Below, one piece after another: positions 25,860 through 34,808 of a stretch of 64,000 bases of DNA (within the stretch, counting starts at the first letter, position 1; every line of letters starts with the position of its first letter). A model generated the notes under the pieces. The model was not told the origin of the DNA and did not search any database. It saw only the letters and a program-made list of their open reading frames with translations. Source of the stretch: G963663735 sp963663735 (GTDB lineage: Bacteria; Acidobacteriota; UBA6911; RPQK01; JAPXNP01); contig CAXXHN010000002.1 in the NCBI GenBank assembly GCA_963663735.2, forward strand, positions 1,240,001 to 1,304,000, written 5' to 3'. The translations under genes and the position numbers were made by a program.

Positions 25860-27809
25860 ATGACTGATATCACCATCGGAACATCCGGGCATATTGACCA
25901 TGGAAAAACAGCCTTGGTCAGAGCTCTGACCGGAATAAACGCTGACCGACTTTCAGAAGAAAAACAACGGGGAATCACTATCGATATTGGATTCGCCCAT
26001 ATGATACTTGATGATTACCGGATAGGTTTCATTGATGTCCCGGGCCATGAACGTTTCGTTAAAAACATGCTTGCCGGCATAGGCGGAATCAGGCTGCTTC
26101 TGCTGGTGATAGCGGCTGATGAATCAGTTATGCCCCAGACAATCGAACATCTCCACATCTGCAATCTTCTCGGCATCCCCAGAGGCATTATCGTAATTAC
26201 CCGAACCGACCTGGCCGATGCTGAACTCGTGGAACTGGTGGCGGAAGAAGCCAGGGAAACATGCAAGGGAACTTTCCTGGAAGCCTCTCCCGTTGTCTGT
26301 GTTGACAGCATATCAGGGAAGGGAATTGAGGAACTCAAAACCGAAATAGCCCGGCAGTTAAAAAACCTGGAGCAGGAAGACTATTCTCTGGATAGAAAAC
26401 GTAGGCAGGTGACCAGACTCCCGATAGACCGGGTGTTCACCATGAAAGGATTTGGTACTGTTGTCACCGGGACCCTTCTTTCCGGAAATCTCAGGCATGA
26501 CAGCCAGGTCTCAGCCTACCCTCCCAGCCTGGCTGACGAAACATTTAAAATAAGATCAATTGAAATTTTTAATAAAAAGGAAGAAACCGCAGTAACCGGG
26601 CAACGGACAGCCATCAACCTGGCCGGCGCGTCCAGGGATCAGCTGAGCCGCGGGATGATTCTTTCGGTGCCCGGAAAAATGGAAGCTGCCATAAATATTG
26701 ACGCTGAAGTTTATATCCATCCCGAATCCCCTTCTCCCTTACTGCCCCGGATGCCGGTACGCCTGCACCACGGCAGCGGAGAAAATATTGCCAGGGTTTA
26801 CCTGCTTGACCAGAAATCGATCCTTCCGGGAGAAAAAGGTCTGGTACAGCTAAGGATGAACTCAGCAATACTTGGATTCCCGGGAGACCGTTTTATCCTG
26901 CGCCGATACTCGCCAGCGACTACTATCGGGGGAGGGATAATCCTGCATAACAAACCTTCCAGGCACCGCAGGAAAGAAATTGCCAGGCTTATTCCGGTTC
27001 TGCAAAACCTGGCCGATCATCTGGCCAAACCAAATGAACAATCCCTTGCTACACTGATTACCTTTCTCCTGGCGGAAAAAGGGATAACCGGAACCAATAT
27101 CAGAGACTTGAGCGCCAGAACCGGAGAAACCGAGGAAGGCATAAAGGATTTTTTAAAAACCATCACTTCATCGGTTTTAATTTCAGAAGACATGGTCCAT
27201 GTTGCCTGGAGACAAGCTGTCACTGAAGCTGCTGATAAAATCCTGGAATTCATTTCAGACTTTCATACAAAACATCCCCTCTCTGAAGGAGTCCCGAAGC
27301 AGGAAATATTTGAGCGTTTCCTACCCGGACTGGCCACTCCGCTTTTCCAGAAATTCCTTTCTGAAATGGAGGCTGGAAAACGAATTGCAGTCCTCGGGGC
27401 CAATCTCGCCAGATATGGATTCAGCCCGACCATGAGTTTCAATCACCAGGAATTCCGGGAGAAACTGGAATCCCTGTTTAAAAACACATTCCCTGGAAAA
27501 GACAGCCCGGATATGAAAACAATACTCAATCTGCCAGGCCTCGGAAAAGAAGGAAGGGATGTTTTTTACCATATGCTTAATTCAGGAGAACTGCTGAAAA
27601 TCTCCGAGGATTTCATTGTGACACCTGAGCAGATACAAAATGTAATCAAGGCCATGAAAGAAGCTTTCTTCCCCGGACAGCCTTTTCAGGTTCCTGCTTT
27701 TAAGGACCTTCTTGGCATTTCCCGGAAACACGCGATTCCCTTACTTGAATACCTTGACCGCAAAGGAATCACCAGGCGCAGCGGCAATGACAGGACAATG
27801 ACAGGTTAG
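25860..27809 (+). CDS. selB: selenocysteine-specific elongation factor SelB
   Basis: 649 residues. The GTPase domain opens with GTSGHIDHGKTALVRALTGI and has NADRLSEEKQRGITIDIGFA, then DVPGHERFVKNM. EF-Tu-like barrels follow, then winged-helix repeats in the C-terminal third, which bind the SECIS hairpin. SelB brings Sec-tRNA to in-frame UGA codons, so this organism probably makes selenoproteins. selA, selC and selD are not in the window. A -10-like TATACT lies 15 bases before the ATG and there is no Shine-Dalgarno. Confidence 0.95.
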   Translation: MTDITIGTSGHIDHGKTALVRALTGINADRLSEEKQRGITIDIGFAHMILDDYRIGFIDVPGHERFVKNMLAGIGGIRLLLLVIAADESVMPQTIEHLHICNLLGIPRGIIVITRTDLADAELVELVAEEARETCKGTFLEASPVVCVDSISGKGIEELKTEIARQLKNLEQEDYSLDRKRRQVTRLPIDRVFTMKGFGTVVTGTLLSGNLRHDSQVSAYPPSLADETFKIRSIEIFNKKEETAVTGQRTAINLAGASRDQLSRGMILSVPGKMEAAINIDAEVYIHPESPSPLLPRMPVRLHHGSGENIARVYLLDQKSILPGEKGLVQLRMNSAILGFPGDRFILRRYSPATTIGGGIILHNKPSRHRRKEIARLIPVLQNLADHLAKPNEQSLATLITFLLAEKGITGTNIRDLSARTGETEEGIKDFLKTITSSVLISEDMVHVAWRQAVTEAADKILEFISDFHTKHPLSEGVPKQEIFERFLPGLATPLFQKFLSEMEAGKRIAVLGANLARYGFSPTMSFNHQEFREKLESLFKNTFPGKDSPDMKTILNLPGLGKEGRDVFYHMLNSGELLKISEDFIVTPEQIQNVIKAMKEAFFPGQPFQVPAFKDLLGISRKHAIPLLEYLDRKGITRRSGNDRTMTG

Positions 27810-27878
27810 CCAGGGCGATTTAAAACCCTGAAAATCATGCAACCTTCACCCGGAAAGATTTACCCTATAATAAAAGCA

Positions 27879-29159
27879 ATGAACTCATTACACAGCATTA
27901 TTCGCATCGCATTTGCCCTGGCCGCATTGTCCCTCTGTTCCATCACGGAAATCCAGGCCCAAACAGAAGAGGAACTGCTTGAATCCACAGCTGAAATCCA
28001 GAACTTCGTTACCAGGTATCGGGGCCTGGATTTTCTTCAGCCGGTTTCAAAAAGGATCCAGACTAAACAACAAACGGAGCAGTTTCTAAAACAACGGATA
28101 AGTGAAGAGTTCTCAAAAGAGGAAATCAACAGGGCGGAACGGCTCCTGAAAAGACTGGATCTGCTCCCTGCTGACTATAACTACTATACTTCCATGCTTG
28201 AATTGATGACTGAACAGTTGGCTGGAATGTACGACCATAAGGGAAAATTTCTGGCCATTGCTGACTGGCTCCCCCTGGAAATGCAGAAACCGGTCCTGGC
28301 CCACGAGTTGACCCACGCCCTGCAGGACCAGCACTATGGCCTGGATAATTACCTTTCTCCTGATGTGACCAATGACGACAACGCCCTGGCCCTCTCTTCA
28401 CTGGTGGAAGGTGATGCTTCGCTTGTCATGTTCGCCTACTCAATGCTCCCCATGGGAGAGAAGGTTACTGATATTCCAGACTACGTTGCATTTATGGAGC
28501 AGCAATCGGCTTTGATGGAAGCGGCCCTGCCCCTTTATTCTTCCGCCCCCCGCTATATCAAACAAAACCTGATGTTTTCTTACAGCTACGGTACTGAATT
28601 TGTTAAGAATTTCCTCCTGGTTCATAGTTGGGATGATCTGAAAATCCTGTATAAAAATCCTCCCCAGACCACAGAACAAATTATGCATCCTGAAAAATTC
28701 TTTAATGGGCCTGATCTACCCCAGGATGCACAGTTCTTAGCCGAGCAGCACTACGGAAGCCATGAAACCAACGAAAATGAAGTTACTTCCAACATCCTGG
28801 GAGAGTTCACTACTTACCTGCTCCTGAGAGAGCATCTGGATGAAGTAACAGCCAGGAAGGGTGCCGAGGGATGGGACGGAGACCTGGTGACACTTACGGA
28901 GAAATCAGGAGAAAACAGCCTGGAGATCTTACGGATGACCTTCTGCTGGGATTCAGAAGCTGAGGCCATTGAATTCAGGGAAGCCTATGAACAATACCTG
29001 TTAAACAGATATGCCACCCAGGCACCCCCGGACAAAGACAGAGGGGAAGCACTGATGCAAGTGATGACGGATAACAGGATCACCATATCGTCCGAGGGAT
29101 CCACGGTTTTTATCAGCGCCAGCTTTCCGCAATTAACCCTTACTGCCCAGGTGCGGTAA
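27879..29159 (+). CDS. exported HEXXH putative metallopeptidase
   Basis: 426 residues from the ATG at 27879, picked because it gives a clean signal peptide (MNSLHSIIRIAFALAALSLC, cut near AQA); an in-frame ATG at 27837 adds 14 residues. The zinc motif HELTHALQDQHY is at about residues 142-153, and a downstream EGDA (SLVEGDASLVMF) can give the third ligand, as in gluzincin-like proteins. The protein would act in the periplasm or outside. It follows selB on the same strand by about 70 bases. Substrate unknown, and I do not recognise a characterised family. Confidence 0.75.
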   Translation: MNSLHSIIRIAFALAALSLCSITEIQAQTEEELLESTAEIQNFVTRYRGLDFLQPVSKRIQTKQQTEQFLKQRISEEFSKEEINRAERLLKRLDLLPADYNYYTSMLELMTEQLAGMYDHKGKFLAIADWLPLEMQKPVLAHELTHALQDQHYGLDNYLSPDVTNDDNALALSSLVEGDASLVMFAYSMLPMGEKVTDIPDYVAFMEQQSALMEAALPLYSSAPRYIKQNLMFSYSYGTEFVKNFLLVHSWDDLKILYKNPPQTTEQIMHPEKFFNGPDLPQDAQFLAEQHYGSHETNENEVTSNILGEFTTYLLLREHLDEVTARKGAEGWDGDLVTLTEKSGENSLEILRMTFCWDSEAEAIEFREAYEQYLLNRYATQAPPDKDRGEALMQVMTDNRITISSEGSTVFISASFPQLTLTAQVR

Positions 29160-29266
29160 ACAGTCTCTATTTAAAAAAACAGACAACTGAAATTCCCTCC
29201 TTGAATAAACTGAAAAAATTAAACCGACCGAGTGGATTGTGCGGACGAAGTGCGGATCAGTCCTGT

Positions 29267-29296
29267 TTGACATATCAAAGGCATAAATCGTATCAT
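29267..29296 (+). promoter_or_regulatory. tatA promoter
   Basis: TTGACA (29267-29272), an 18-base spacer and TATCAT (29291-29296), 27 bases before the tatA ATG. Confidence 0.6.
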
Positions 29297-29322
29297 TACT
29301 GCTCAGATTGGAAGGTGCTCAT

Positions 29323-29496
29323 ATGATGGGATTAGGTGTTACAGAACTTGTTATTATTTTAGTTATTATTATCGTGCTCTTCGGCGCCAGCAGGCTTCCC
29401 CAGATCGGCAGGGGTTTGGGTGAAGGAATAAGCAACTTCAAGAAATCCATGAAGTCCGCCCAGAAAAACGACGACGACAAAGACGACTCTGAATAG
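29323..29496 (+). CDS. tatA: twin-arginine translocase subunit TatA/E
   Basis: 57 residues from the ATG at 29323, which has GGAAGG as Shine-Dalgarno. One short membrane helix (LVIILVIIIVLFG), the hinge SRLPQIGRGLG, an amphipathic helix and a charged tail (KNDDDKDDSE): a textbook TatA. TatA forms the pore for folded proteins in the Tat pathway. tatB and tatC are not adjacent. A protein at 43618-44610 carries a Tat-like signal. Confidence 0.93.
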   Translation: MMGLGVTELVIILVIIIVLFGASRLPQIGRGLGEGISNFKKSMKSAQKNDDDKDDSE

Positions 29497-29524
29497 TCTT
29501 TTTATAAATTAGAAGAAAAACATC

Positions 29525-30706
29525 TCAGGAGTGGGAAAAGCTTTTACCAGATTTTCTCCCAGCCTCAAGGTTGAATCTCCTGAGTGTTTTTATGCCCTCT
29601 CTCCAATCAGAATTAATTCCCGCAAAAAACACATTTCCTCCTGGAATCAGGTATTTCCAGATTACCGGCAAGGTCCGGTGAAAAAGAAACAAAGGGGAGA
29701 CAAATCCCAGAACCGGGACTGAATTGTTCAGTTCTATACCCTGAAAATAACCTTTTTGGGAAAAATCACCTTTCGCCAGATGATGTCCCACCCGCTCCCT
29801 GTACCCGAGCCCCTGAAATATATCCTCAATGCGACACTCTGCTTTCACTTCCAGAACCACTAGGGTACCTTTTTCATTGGCGGCAAGGATATCTACAATT
29901 CTCTTTTCTTTTCCGAGACGGGAAGGAACCTGGCAATAAAACGCGGAACCCAGGTCAGGCCTGATAATGGAAAGATCTTTGATCAACAAACTCTCCAGCC
30001 ATCTTTCCGGCCCAAACATGTAACTGAAGGTATGCCTGCAAACCGACTCCCCGGACCGATTCCCGAGTACCTCCTGGATGTGTTTCCGGCATTCCCGCGT
30101 AAAATTCACGGCTGGCCTGGGGCTCCTGAAATTAAACCAGCAGACTCCACCCCTTTTCATCCATACTACCGGAAGCCCGAAATGGGATAGCTCCCAACGA
30201 TCTTTCCTGAATATCAGGTCCAGTTCAGGAAAGCTCTCTTTTATCTCCTCCAGAATTCCGGGAGCAGGACATCCAGGATAAACAATATAAGGACTGCAGA
30301 GATCAGGCAGATTCTCCCCCCTTGGAAAAATCTCCCTGAAACCTGGTTGCGATGAGTCATATTCAAAGCATTTCAGTGGAATTCTTAAAAAAGGGAAAAG
30401 GCCCAGGATAGATTGCCTCCATGAAGCAGGCACAAGCAGCATCATTCCCATGGCATCCCGTTTTTCCACAGCATGATCCCACCATATAACCAGGTCGGCC
30501 ATGAACCTGCCGGCCATTGAGGCGGGGACTGTATCCGGGGCCGCCATCAGGGCGGCTCGACGCTTCCCTGAAGACAAAACCGCCCTGACAAACGCACCAC
30601 TTTGATGCTTCCTCCGGTCTGTCCTGCCCGAAAAGCATTCTATTCGTTCAAAGCCAAGGTGAACTCTGACAAAAGAATCCAGGCAAGGTAACTCTTTTTT
30701 TGTCAT
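29525..30706 (-). CDS. hypothetical protein with predicted PD-(D/E)XK nuclease-like domain
   Basis: 393 residues, no signal peptide. The C-terminal third has the PD-(D/E)XK pattern: an early helix with glutamate (ERWLESLLIKD, about 235-244), then RIVDILAANEKG (Asp272) and LVVLEVKAE (Glu286, Lys288), then a helix with GYRERV. Spacing resembles DUF91/NucS-like folds. The N-terminal 230 residues are unlike anything I recognise. Nuclease activity is inference from three motif residues. The gene is alone on the minus strand, convergent with tatA. Confidence 0.7.
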   Translation of the reverse strand: MTKKELPCLDSFVRVHLGFERIECFSGRTDRRKHQSGAFVRAVLSSGKRRAALMAAPDTVPASMAGRFMADLVIWWDHAVEKRDAMGMMLLVPASWRQSILGLFPFLRIPLKCFEYDSSQPGFREIFPRGENLPDLCSPYIVYPGCPAPGILEEIKESFPELDLIFRKDRWELSHFGLPVVWMKRGGVCWFNFRSPRPAVNFTRECRKHIQEVLGNRSGESVCRHTFSYMFGPERWLESLLIKDLSIIRPDLGSAFYCQVPSRLGKEKRIVDILAANEKGTLVVLEVKAECRIEDIFQGLGYRERVGHHLAKGDFSQKGYFQGIELNNSVPVLGFVSPLFLFHRTLPVIWKYLIPGGNVFFAGINSDWREGIKTLRRFNLEAGRKSGKSFSHS

Positions 30707-31126
30707 CTACCAGACAAATAACGGATAAAGGCAATAAAAAATGAAAATTTAAGTGAGTTACATTAAAAATAACCGCAAAGTGGGAAACACTGCCCATACA
30801 GCTCGAATATTGACCAAGCCAACCGCCTCAAATCGGCCGACATTAATACCATCCGATCCGCACTGATTAACCTTTCCATTTGCTATCCGTTTTATCAGGC
30901 CTGCAAACCTGATTCCTTTTCTGATATGCTGATAAAATCAGCACCGGAGAGATTGGGTCGAGGAGCTGCATTTTTAATCTTCATCCAAAACGGAACTCCG
31001 CTGCGGAACAAACGTAAATGAAAATTAGCAGACATTTCTCACCAACCATGCCGGTAAAGGGATAACGAGGCGGAACACTCAGATGGTGCGAAATTAGACA
31101 TAAGATTTTTGGGGGATTTTCTGGTT
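30707..31126. other. intergenic region upstream of the FGE-fold lipoprotein gene
   Basis: 420 bases between two divergent genes. I see no coding frame, repeat or RNA fold I can name. The last 40 bases carry CATAAGAT and a GGGGGA that serve the following gene. Confidence 0.5.
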
Positions 31127-32008
31127 ATGAAACGACTGATTTTATTCACTGTTTTTTTATTTCTGATCTCGTGTGGAAATACCGGACAGGGAGAGGCCAC
31201 TTCCAAGTCGCAGCATCCAGTTCAAAAAACAGGGACGCCTGCCTCCTCCGCCCCAGACCGGGACGGACCTTCCGGTTTGACCCAGCCTCAGAAAGCCGAC
31301 CTCTCCCAAATGATTGAAATCCCCGCCGGGGAATTCACATTCGGCATGGAAGAAGAACATCTCAGGCACTGGGTAACCGGTGGTAATATTTACTTCCAGG
31401 GGATCGAAGAGCAATACCGGAAAGAACTGACCATACCGGAACGCCGGGTGGAACTGGGAACCTTCTACATTGACAAATTCGAAACCACCAACAGGGAGTA
31501 TAAAGAATTCGTTGACGCCACCGGATACCGGCCCGCCGACACCACCAACTATCTGAAGAGCTGGACCGAAAACGGGAGCTACCCCGAGTGGTCCGCAGAT
31601 TTTCCAGTTGTCTGGGTTTCCAGGGAAGACGCAAAAGCTTACTGTATCTGGAGAGGCAAGAGACTTCCAACGGAAATGGAATGGGAGAAAGCAGCCAGGG
31701 GAGAAGAAGGACTTTATTATCCCTGGGGTAATAACCATCCACAGAGGGAAACCACCAATATCTCCTCAAAAAAACTGGAACTTGCAGGGAACAGGCCGCT
31801 GGATGTCTCACCATATGGAGTGTATGACATGGGCGGGAACGCAGCCGAACTGACATCCTCCGTAACAGCAGAGGGAAGAGTGATTACTAAAGGCGGCTCC
31901 ATTACCTCAATATCCAGGAACTGCCGGACATACGGCCGAGACCTGGTCAGGGATTCAGCCTTCCGCAGTGAATCCCTGGGATTCCGCTGCGCGGCTGACC
32001 CGCAATAA
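31127..32008 (+). CDS. lipoprotein with formylglycine-generating-enzyme-type fold
   Basis: 293 residues from the ATG at 31127, which gives a lipoprotein signal (MKRLILFTVFLFLISC, Cys16); GGGGGA lies upstream. The FGE/sulfatase-modifying domain runs from about residue 65 to the end: IPAGEFTFGMEEEHL, ERRVELGTFYIDKFETTNRE, RGKRLPTEMEWEKAARGEEG, GNAAELTSS, TKGGSITSIS and SLGFRCA. True FGE uses two cysteines in the motif before the final strand; here only NCRTYG keeps one and the first position is Ser. So it is likely a non-catalytic or differently acting relative on the cell envelope. Confidence 0.82.
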   Translation: MKRLILFTVFLFLISCGNTGQGEATSKSQHPVQKTGTPASSAPDRDGPSGLTQPQKADLSQMIEIPAGEFTFGMEEEHLRHWVTGGNIYFQGIEEQYRKELTIPERRVELGTFYIDKFETTNREYKEFVDATGYRPADTTNYLKSWTENGSYPEWSADFPVVWVSREDAKAYCIWRGKRLPTEMEWEKAARGEEGLYYPWGNNHPQRETTNISSKKLELAGNRPLDVSPYGVYDMGGNAAELTSSVTAEGRVITKGGSITSISRNCRTYGRDLVRDSAFRSESLGFRCAADPQ

Positions 32009-32077
32009 GCCGGATCCTCATATCCGCATCACGAACCTGACTGCTGAACCTTGATCATTGGCCTGAGGCCTGCAGGT

Positions 32078-32404
32078 CTACCCTGATTTCCCGGTTTCTT
32101 TGAGAATCCAGTCCAGGTAAGGGGCATACCCCTTCTCTATGTCCAGGACAATGGCTTCAGGTAATTCATAGGGATGGATTTCAACCAGTTTTTCCATGGC
32201 AGCGCCTGTTTTATCAGATGAAGTTTTTATAATTAGAAGGAATTCTTTTTCATTGTGAATACTTGCTTTCCATCTGTATACTGAATGCAGGCCTGGAACG
32301 ATATTCACGCAGCTGGCGAGGAACCCAGTTACCAGGGACTGCGCGATTGCTTCAGCTGCAGGCAGGGAATCGACAGTTGAGAGTATTATTCTGACATTGG
32401 ACAT
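32078..32404 (-). CDS. cutA: CutA1 divalent-cation tolerance protein
   Basis: 108 residues. Family segments: AIAQSLVTGFLASCVNIVPG, SVYRWKASIHNEKEFLLIIK and HPYELPEAIVLDIEKGYAPY. CutA1 forms a trimer with a ferredoxin-like fold; its role in metal tolerance is not settled. It lies convergent to the FGE-fold gene and divergent from ftsB. Confidence 0.93.
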   Translation of the reverse strand: MSNVRIILSTVDSLPAAEAIAQSLVTGFLASCVNIVPGLHSVYRWKASIHNEKEFLLIIKTSSDKTGAAMEKLVEIHPYELPEAIVLDIEKGYAPYLDWILKETGKSG

Positions 32405-32451
32405 GATGTTTGTACGTCCTTTTTCGGAAAATCTGGTTATAGATAAAACTT

Positions 32452-32742
32452 ATGCTAAGTAATACCGCCAAAAAACATCTATTTTATCTGGTTTGCCTGG
32501 TATTGGTAATATTTTATTCCTATCTCCTTGTTTTCGGAGACGGCGGCATGCTGCGGCTTCAGCAGGAAGAACAGAAACTCATGGAAGCCTCAAAACTCCG
32601 AAATGAAGAACTCAGAAAAAGCCAGGAGCTGGGAAACAAAATCGACAAGATTAAAAATGACCAGAGGGAAGTGGAACGTATCGCCAGGGAAAGATACAAG
32701 ATGGCCCAGCCCGGTGAGATTATTGTCAATATCGATGAATAA
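32452..32742 (+). CDS. ftsB: cell division protein FtsB/DivIC family
   Basis: 96 residues: a short cytoplasmic start, one membrane helix (FYLVCLVLVIFYSYLLVFG), a coiled coil (EEQKLMEASKLRNEELRKSQ and on), then the family tail REVERIARERYKMAQPGEII. FtsB joins FtsL and FtsQ at the division septum. There is no Shine-Dalgarno; a TATAGA box ends about 9 bases before the ATG, suggesting a leaderless start. It stands alone, with no ftsL or eno nearby. Confidence 0.88.
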   Translation: MLSNTAKKHLFYLVCLVLVIFYSYLLVFGDGGMLRLQQEEQKLMEASKLRNEELRKSQELGNKIDKIKNDQREVERIARERYKMAQPGEIIVNIDE

Positions 32743-32843
32743 ATGGTCTCCGGTTCTCCATTCGCAATTCGGCATTCGTGCTTCTTCGGTTCACCGGTTC
32801 GACTTCAGGTCTCTTTGGAAACAAGGCTGATAAATTCTGGTAC

Positions 32844-34727
32844 CTACCTGCCTTTTGCAGCGCTTTCTTCCAGAAACTTTATGAATTCCTGTGGATCACG
32901 GGTTAATCCCGGAAAGGTTTGGATGATTTCATCATCCTTGCTTACTACCGCATAAAACGGCAGTGCTATCGTGCCAAACCGCTCACTCTCCATCCTCTGG
33001 TTTTCAGCGTGCTCCTCACCTGATCCATCAGTGTACAGCCTGACCAGTACAAATTTATCTAATAATTCCCTGACCTCCCGCCGAGGAAAAATGTTTGCCT
33101 CCATCCAGCGGCAGTTAGTACAAGTATAACCGGTAAAATCAAGGAATATCGGCTTATTCAGCCGCTTCGCCGCAATCAGTCCTTCCGCAAAATTATCCAG
33201 CCACTGTTCACCTGAAGCAGCTTCTGATCTGCCTTCCTGAAATTCCATGACAGCAGCCTGGCCATAATCCCTGGGAGGCAGAAAAGCATCCAGTTCCCCA
33301 AGGGGAAATCCCAGCAAACCCCTGAAAAGAAAGGCGGTGACAGCAATAAAAAACACAGAGAAAATCACCCTCATTGCCCCGACTGACTCAGAAGCTGACT
33401 CATGAGGAAACCTGAAAAAACCCATGAGGTAAACAGATGTAACCAAGGCGATGGCCAGCCACACAGAAATAAAAACCGGACGGGTCAGGAAACCCCACTG
33501 ATACACCAGATCAACATTGCTGATAAATTTCATGGCTGCTGCCAGTTCCAGGAACCCCATCACCACTTTAACCGAATTCATCCAGTTTCCGCTTCGGGGA
33601 AGTGACTGCAGCCACGAAGGGAACAGCGCCAGAAGAAAAAAAGGAAGAGAAAAAACCAAAGCAAAGGACACCACCCCCAACAGGGCCCATCCAGCGCTGC
33701 CCTGCAGTGCAGCCACCATGACAGTGCCGATAAAGGGCACTGTACAGGTAAAAGACGTGAGGGTGAAGGTCAGAGCCATCAGGATAATTCCAGTCAGGCC
33801 TCTTGATGAAGTTGATTTCCGGTTAATCGCGTTCAACCATTTGTCAGGGAGAGCCAGTTCAACCACTCCGAACAAACTCAACGCAAAAAGGACAAAAACC
33901 ACGGCAATAAGGGTATTAACCCAGGGACTGGAAGCCAGCTTGTTTATGCCCCCGGCGCCGAACATGAAAGTCAGCAAAAAACCAATAACCGTAAACGTGG
34001 CAATTATTCCAAGTGAATATACTCCGGCTTCAAATATGGATCTTCTCCTGCTGCCCGACTCTCTTTTGGTGAAAAAAGAGACCGTGATCGGAATCATCGG
34101 GAACACGCATGGGGTCAGGAGTGCGAGAGCTCCCATGGTCATTGCCAGCCAGATATAGGCGAGAGTACCTGAAGGCAGTTCTTCCATGGAAGATTGAGCC
34201 GGTAAATCTTCACCCGAAGCTTCAGCATCCCAGTTCTGCTCTGCTTGCCCTTCCCCTTCACTGACAGTTACAGAAACTGACAGGTCTTTCTTCTGGGGAG
34301 GAAGGCAGGTAGAATCGTTGCATAACATAAATTCAACCTGCAGGTGTAGTTCATAATCGCCGGGTGATGTCGATTCCTCTATCCTGACCGGAACCGTAAA
34401 AACTACCGTCCCTTCAAAATAATTGGTATCCATATTGAAATTTTCATCAAACAGGGAAACAGGTTCGGGTTGCACGGCCGCCCCCCCCGATGAGAAAACT
34501 TCATCCTTGATAACCGCAAATGATGTGGCAACCGGCCCGCCCGCAGGGATATCCAAGGCGTACAAATGCCATCCCGGAGCGATGTCAGCTTGGACATCAA
34601 CTCCGAGGATACTCCCGGCTGGAGCAGTGCCTTCAGGTTCCAGTATCCGGAAAGATACTTCGCCCTGGGCGAATAAAACACCAGGCAATAATACCCACGC
34701 GATAAGTAGAAATAACAGCTTCTTCAT
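32844..34727 (-). CDS. dsbD: thiol:disulfide interchange protein DsbD
   Basis: 627 residues with all three DsbD domains and all six redox cysteines. Signal peptide, then the periplasmic alpha domain with FMLCNDSTCLPP. A membrane domain of about eight helices follows with TPCVFPMIP and SFTCTVPFIG. The C-terminal thioredoxin domain has GYTCTNCRWME. DsbD carries electrons from cytoplasmic thioredoxin to periplasmic partners such as DsbC or CcmG/TlpA proteins. It could supply the Ccm pathway and the TlpA-like protein at 44735. Single-gene unit on the minus strand. Confidence 0.95.
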   Translation of the reverse strand: MKKLLFLLIAWVLLPGVLFAQGEVSFRILEPEGTAPAGSILGVDVQADIAPGWHLYALDIPAGGPVATSFAVIKDEVFSSGGAAVQPEPVSLFDENFNMDTNYFEGTVVFTVPVRIEESTSPGDYELHLQVEFMLCNDSTCLPPQKKDLSVSVTVSEGEGQAEQNWDAEASGEDLPAQSSMEELPSGTLAYIWLAMTMGALALLTPCVFPMIPITVSFFTKRESGSRRRSIFEAGVYSLGIIATFTVIGFLLTFMFGAGGINKLASSPWVNTLIAVVFVLFALSLFGVVELALPDKWLNAINRKSTSSRGLTGIILMALTFTLTSFTCTVPFIGTVMVAALQGSAGWALLGVVSFALVFSLPFFLLALFPSWLQSLPRSGNWMNSVKVVMGFLELAAAMKFISNVDLVYQWGFLTRPVFISVWLAIALVTSVYLMGFFRFPHESASESVGAMRVIFSVFFIAVTAFLFRGLLGFPLGELDAFLPPRDYGQAAVMEFQEGRSEAASGEQWLDNFAEGLIAAKRLNKPIFLDFTGYTCTNCRWMEANIFPRREVRELLDKFVLVRLYTDGSGEEHAENQRMESERFGTIALPFYAVVSKDDEIIQTFPGLTRDPQEFIKFLEESAAKGR

Positions 34728-34808
34728 ATTACAAATCTGACTAGTCTAATATTCAGCAGACCAGATATCACATATCCCTAAGGCTTCAGAACAGGTCAGC
34801 CCTGGGCT

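Noticed and set aside
33517..34158. 213-codon plus-strand open frame inside dsbD
   Set aside because: Antisense to the dsbD membrane domain, with shadow-type composition.
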